Origin: an uncultured Collinsella sp.
GTDB taxonomy: Bacteria > Actinomycetota > Coriobacteriia > Coriobacteriales > Coriobacteriaceae
Reading direction: 5' to 3'
Assembly (NCBI GenBank): GCA_900757235.1
Contig: CAAENB010000023.1
Coordinates: forward strand, 1-17,264
DNA: 17,264 nt
In this document: positions 15,068 through 17,264 of the stretch, piece after piece
Layout: every line of letters starts with the position of its first letter
How positions within the stretch are numbered: the stretch's first letter is position 1
Notes under the pieces: model-generated
Told to the model about the DNA's origin: nothing
The model's database searches: none
The model's input: only the letters and a program-made list of their open reading frames with translations
Position numbers and translations under genes: made by a program

Positions 15068-15543
15068 TGAGTATCCGCATGCGTCTGCGCGAGGAGCGCG
15101 CCCAAGCGACGGTGGAGATGGCAGTGGTTACGCCCGTTTTGCTGGTGCTGGCACTCATCGTGTACAACGTCATGATCTATGCCAGCGCTGTCGCGCGCTT
15201 CGACCGTGTGGTGCCCGACATCGTGTTGGCGCACGCCGTGGCGTCGGAGGGGGAGGGCGACGAAAGCTCTGTCGATGCCTCGGCGACGGTCCAGACTCAA
15301 ATTCTGAATGCCATGGAAGGCTATGACTTGCAGATCGAAGTGTCGAGCGAGCAAGGCGCGGAGGCATCGGATGGTGGCCTGCTCTCCCTATCCGGTACGT
15401 TTAGGACCTACACCTGCACCATGCACTATGAGCCGTGGCCGACTTCTCTCAGCATCGCTGGCGTTCCGCTGGGGGCGCCGACAACGTTGTCGCACGAGCG
15501 CGCGGTGACGGTCGATCCATGGCGCCCGGGGGTGGTCATGTGA
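15067..15543 (+). CDS. TadE/TadF-like minor pilin
   Basis: 158 residues: a 12-residue leader MSIRMRLREERA, then QATVEMAVVTPVLL with Glu17 at +5, a hydrophobic helix (to about 37) and a soluble domain. The junction belongs to the same pattern as the Flp and other TadE-like proteins in this operon. The start at 15067 shares one base with the tadG stop, and no ribosome site is seen, so coupling to tadG translation is likely. The family assignment rests on the N-terminal segment and position. Confidence 0.82.
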   Translation: MSIRMRLREERAQATVEMAVVTPVLLVLALIVYNVMIYASAVARFDRVVPDIVLAHAVASEGEGDESSVDASATVQTQILNAMEGYDLQIEVSSEQGAEASDGGLLSLSGTFRTYTCTMHYEPWPTSLSIAGVPLGAPTTLSHERAVTVDPWRPGVVM

Positions 15544-15899
15544 CCGCGGTCTCGTCCTACATCGCCTACGCGCGGGCACTCAATAGGCTGGGTTGGACGC
15601 CGGCCGAGTTTGCGGTGGCGGAGTCGTTTGTCGTGCGCCTGCGCGGCATGCTGGGACGGCGTCCGGTTGCCGCCAACGGCCTACCGCTCGTCATGGCGTT
15701 TCCACGCTGCTCTTCGGTCCACACGTGTTTTATGGCCTATCCCATCGACATCGCCTTTATCGATGCACGTGGCTATGTCCTCGTATGCTACGAAAACGTA
15801 CGTCCCTGGCGTATGTGCTCCTGCCCCGGCGCCTGGGCCGTACTAGAGCGTCCTTCAATCATTGTTTCGACCCCTGCTCTCCAACGCGTGCCGGCTTAA
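15540..15899 (+). CDS. DUF192 family protein
   Basis: 119 residues with a DUF192 domain (about 31-108): RLRGMLGR, then VHTCFMAYPIDIAFID, ENVRPWR and CPGAWAVLE, the conserved blocks of this family of unknown function. No signal peptide or membrane segment with this start. It has five Cys, more than typical. GTG at 15540 overlaps the previous stop by 4 nt (GTGA) and follows GGGGGTGG; an in-frame ATG at 15519 is a less likely alternative. Apparently the last gene of the Tad operon. Confidence 0.85.
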   Translation: MTAVSSYIAYARALNRLGWTPAEFAVAESFVVRLRGMLGRRPVAANGLPLVMAFPRCSSVHTCFMAYPIDIAFIDARGYVLVCYENVRPWRMCSCPGAWAVLERPSIIVSTPALQRVPA

Positions 15900-15957
15900 G
15901 AATTGGCGACAGCGGACTTTCGTCATACGAAATTGGGTAAGATGGAGGAGAAGATGC

Positions 15958-16038
15958 ATGGATGTTGAGATCCATCCCAACGCTAAAAAGCACCTGACGG
16001 AAGGGGCCGATGATGGGCAAGACGTATACGGCCGCTAA
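15958..16038 (+). pseudogene. Remnant of a toxin gene (N-terminal stump)
   Basis: A 26-codon frame starting MDVEIHPNAKKHLTE, with a perfect GGAGGAG (15944-15950) 7 nt upstream. The opening resembles the start of small toxins that pair with ribbon-helix-helix antitoxins in Actinobacteria (H-P-x-A-K/R-K-H pattern, from memory). After about 15 residues it runs into the antitoxin gene region in another frame and stops at 16036-16038. An internal deletion of the toxin is the simplest reading. It could instead be a short leader peptide. Confidence 0.45.
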
Positions 16039-16297
16039 TGGTCAGGTTGTAACGGATGAAATGATTGACGCGTGGTGCGAGTCGTACGAGCGCGGAGAGT
16101 TTCCGGATGGCGAACACACCGTTGGTGGGATCGTGCATGGACGGCCCCCGCTCTCAGGTGAGGGGACGGCAACGTTGTCGGTCAAGATTCCTCTGGGAAT
16201 GAAGGAGGCCATTCGTCGACGGGCGGCTGCCGAGGGGATGACGCCAAGTGAGTTTGCCCGTGCGGCTCTGAGCGAAAAACTTCTTGCTGCCGGCTGA
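16013..16297 (+). CDS. Ribbon-helix-helix (CopG-like) antitoxin
   Basis: 94 residues: a variable N-terminal region with DAWCESYERGEFPDGEHTVG (19-38), the part that in such antitoxins contacts the toxin, and a C-terminal ribbon-helix-helix DNA-binding domain (about 52-90: TLSVKIPLGMKEAIRRRA then MTPSEFARAAL). Two ATGs are adjacent (16010 and 16013); AAGGGG (16001-16006) is 6 nt from the second, so I chose that. Its toxin partner seems to be reduced to the short frame just upstream, so it is an orphan antitoxin, perhaps kept as a repressor or as an anti-addiction gene. Confidence 0.8.
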   Translation: MGKTYTAANGQVVTDEMIDAWCESYERGEFPDGEHTVGGIVHGRPPLSGEGTATLSVKIPLGMKEAIRRRAAAEGMTPSEFARAALSEKLLAAG

Positions 16298-16360
16298 TGC
16301 CTCTGACGTGCCGATTTAAAGAACCGAGGCTGTGCTCAAAAACTTTTTTGAAATTCTCGG

Positions 16361-16388
16361 TTGACCGGAACGCGTCCTTGGTTATACT
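16361..16388 (+). promoter_or_regulatory. tRNA-Phe promoter
   Basis: TTGACC (16361-16366) and TATACT (16383-16388) with a 16-bp spacer are both 5/6 matches, the clearest promoter in the window. Start of transcription would be near 16395, at a small hairpin GCCTTG-AAA-CAAGGC (16395-16409) ahead of the tRNA. Confidence 0.8.
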
Positions 16389-16420
16389 AATCAAGCCTTG
16401 AAACAAGGCACACCTCAAAT

Positions 16421-16475
<55 letters not shown>

Positions 16476-16493
<18 letters not shown>

Positions 16494-16539
16494 CCTTGAA
16501 TTGACTAGGACCTCTGCAAAGGGGTCCTTTTCTTTTATG
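16476..16539 (+). repeat. 64-bp direct repeat, copy 1 (tRNA 3' end and terminator)
   Basis: This segment, the last 18 nt of tRNA-Phe plus its terminator, recurs without a mismatch at 16662-16725, 186 bp further on. Bases differ immediately outside the repeat on both sides (16475/16661 and 16540/16726). It is what integration into a tRNA gene leaves behind, or a local duplication. Confidence 0.95.
16507..16537 (+). terminator. Rho-independent terminator of tRNA-Phe
   Basis: AGGACCTC (16507-16514) pairs with GGGGTCCT (16521-16528, one T-G pair) around a 6-nt loop, followed by a T-rich run (16529-16537). It lies 14 nt after the tRNA. Confidence 0.85.
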
Positions 16540-16661
16540 CAGCCCCCACATGGAATCGAACCCCGTGAGGGCGCGGAGCTGAGTAAACGCGTAAGCGTTT
16601 GCCAGCGCAGCTCGCAAGGCGCGTAAGCGCCGCAGCGGTCCGTCCGCGCAGCGCGCGGACG
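16540..16661. other. Hairpin-rich segment between the two repeats
   Basis: 122 bp with no credible gene. It holds a 13-bp reverse-complement copy of the tRNA T-arm core (GGAATCGAACCCC, 16552-16564) and several hairpins: AAACGC-GTAA-GCGTTT (16585-16600), GGCGC-GTAA-GCGCC (16618-16631) and CGTCCGCGC-AGC-GCGCGGACG (16641-16661). An outer stem GAGCTG/CAGCTC (16576-16581, 16608-16613) encloses the first. The CGCGTAAGCG core occurs in both GTAA hairpins. Confidence 0.7.
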
Positions 16662-16725
16662 CGATTCCCTTCCCCGCCACCTTGAATTGACTAGGACCTC
16701 TGCAAAGGGGTCCTTTTCTTTTATG
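16662..16725 (+). repeat. 64-bp direct repeat, copy 2
   Basis: Perfect second copy of 16476-16539, including the tRNA acceptor 3' strand and a second intact terminator (16693-16723). There is no tRNA 5' part before it, so it cannot make a tRNA. Confidence 0.95.
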
Positions 16726-16974
16726 TAGGGTTCTGCGGAAACTGCGTCCCAGAATAAGGGCTCAGAACGGGACACACTTTCCGGCGCTTACTTCCGACGT
16801 GTGCACATCTCGGCGCACCAGCTCGTGCCCGCTCGCCCCAGAGATTTCCTCCCGCTTTTGCGCCACTTTACAGACCGTTCGGTCGTCTGTCCGCACGCGC
16901 GGGTATACTCAAAACGATACTTTTCCTATGCAATACGATGCAGGTTCGGCCTGCACGATCCGAAGGGGGCAGTG
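16726..16974 (+). promoter_or_regulatory. Upstream region of the glycoside hydrolase gene
   Basis: No gene is seen here. TATACT (16904-16909) is a good -10 hexamer; the -35 region is poor but is overlapped by a 12-bp palindrome GACCG-TT-CGGTC (16873-16884), inside longer arms ACAGAC (16870-16875) and GTCTGT (16885-16890). This is a plausible repressor operator for sugar control. The leader has a hairpin TGCAGG-TTCGG-CCTGCA (16939-16955) just before the ribosome site AAGGGGG (16963-16969). Confidence 0.5.
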
Positions 16975-17264
16975 ATGGAGAGGATACTCGGCGTTAATCT
17001 CTCTGGCTGGTTTATTCCCGAGCCTTGGGTGACCCCGTCGCTATACGCGGCGACCGGTGCATCCAACGCGGCCGAGCTGCAGGAGGCCATGGGCACCGCC
17101 GCCTATAACGAGCGCATGCGCCGTCATTACGAGACGTTTGTGAGTGAGGATGATTTTCGCCGCATGGCGCAGATCGGTCTCAATGCCGTGCGTCTGCCGG
17201 TGCCCTGGTATGCCTTTGGTTCGCAGGAGTCCGATGCGTCCTACATCTCGGTTGTCGACTACAT
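16975..17264 (+). CDS. Glycoside hydrolase family 5-like, exo-1,3-beta-glucanase type (partial, 3' end outside window)
   Basis: The first 96 residues are in the window. They match the start of GH5-type glucanases: GVNLSGWFIPEPWVTPSLY (6-24, the family has GxNLGGW and a W-x-TPSLF-like stretch), then HYETFVSEDDFRRMAQIGLN (51-70) and AVRLPVPWYAF (71-81). No signal peptide, so it would act in the cytoplasm on imported glucosides or oligosaccharides. The catalytic Glu residues lie beyond the window end, so activity cannot be judged. ATG at 16975 is 5 nt after AAGGGGG; an adjacent GTG at 16972 is less likely. Confidence 0.85.
   Translation, partial: MERILGVNLSGWFIPEPWVTPSLYAATGASNAAELQEAMGTAAYNERMRRHYETFVSEDDFRRMAQIGLNAVRLPVPWYAFGSQESDASYISVVDY

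Overview
The window looks like a stretch of a high-GC, monoderm actinobacterial chromosome. The proteins, the codon usage and the minimal Tad locus point to Coriobacteriia, most likely Collinsella or a close relative. This is inferred from protein style and gene content; there is no rRNA in the window to confirm it.

Layout: (1) On the minus strand, 46-1506 is a complete pyruvate kinase. (2) A 442-bp divergent intergenic region (1507-1948) holds the pyk promoter and the 5' leader of a P-type Ca2+-ATPase (1949-4630). That leader can fold into two hairpins whose loops are complementary over 7 nt, and the second hairpin buries the Shine-Dalgarno sequence. This is the best candidate here for an undescribed regulatory RNA. 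(3) A long inverted repeat and a rho-independent terminator separate the ATPase from rsgA (4872-6056), which ends at its own strong terminator. (4) From 6309 to 15899 runs one tightly packed, mostly overlapping Tad/Flp pilus operon: cpaB-like SAF protein, TadZ/CpaE-like ATPase, TadA, TadB, TadC, Flp pilin, an unknown single-pass membrane protein, a second pilin-like small protein, a TadE-like protein, a large TadG-like protein, a second TadE/TadF-like protein and a DUF192 protein. Its upstream region has a cluster of GCTGAC motifs. (5) 15900-16297 carries a ribbon-helix-helix antitoxin preceded by what looks like the stump of its toxin. (6) 16361-16725 has a promoter, tRNA-Phe(GAA), its terminator and, 186 bp further on, a perfect 64-bp second copy of the tRNA 3' end plus terminator, enclosing hairpin-rich DNA. 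(7) From 16975 to the window end is the start of a GH5-type glycoside hydrolase.

How the genes fit together: in the Tad operon TadA would power pilus assembly on the TadB/TadC membrane platform, TadZ would position it at the cell surface, and Flp would form the fibre with the TadE/F/G-like proteins as minor pseudopilins. No secretin gene is present, as expected for a one-membrane cell, and no prepilin peptidase lies in the window. Four pilin-like proteins share a processing site with Ala instead of Gly at position -1. One TadE-like gene looks out of frame with its natural ATG because of a (CG)4 tract.

The findings most worth checking are the kissing-hairpin leader of the Ca2+-ATPase, the (CG)n frame problem in the TadE-like gene, the duplicated tRNA-Phe end and the toxin stump.
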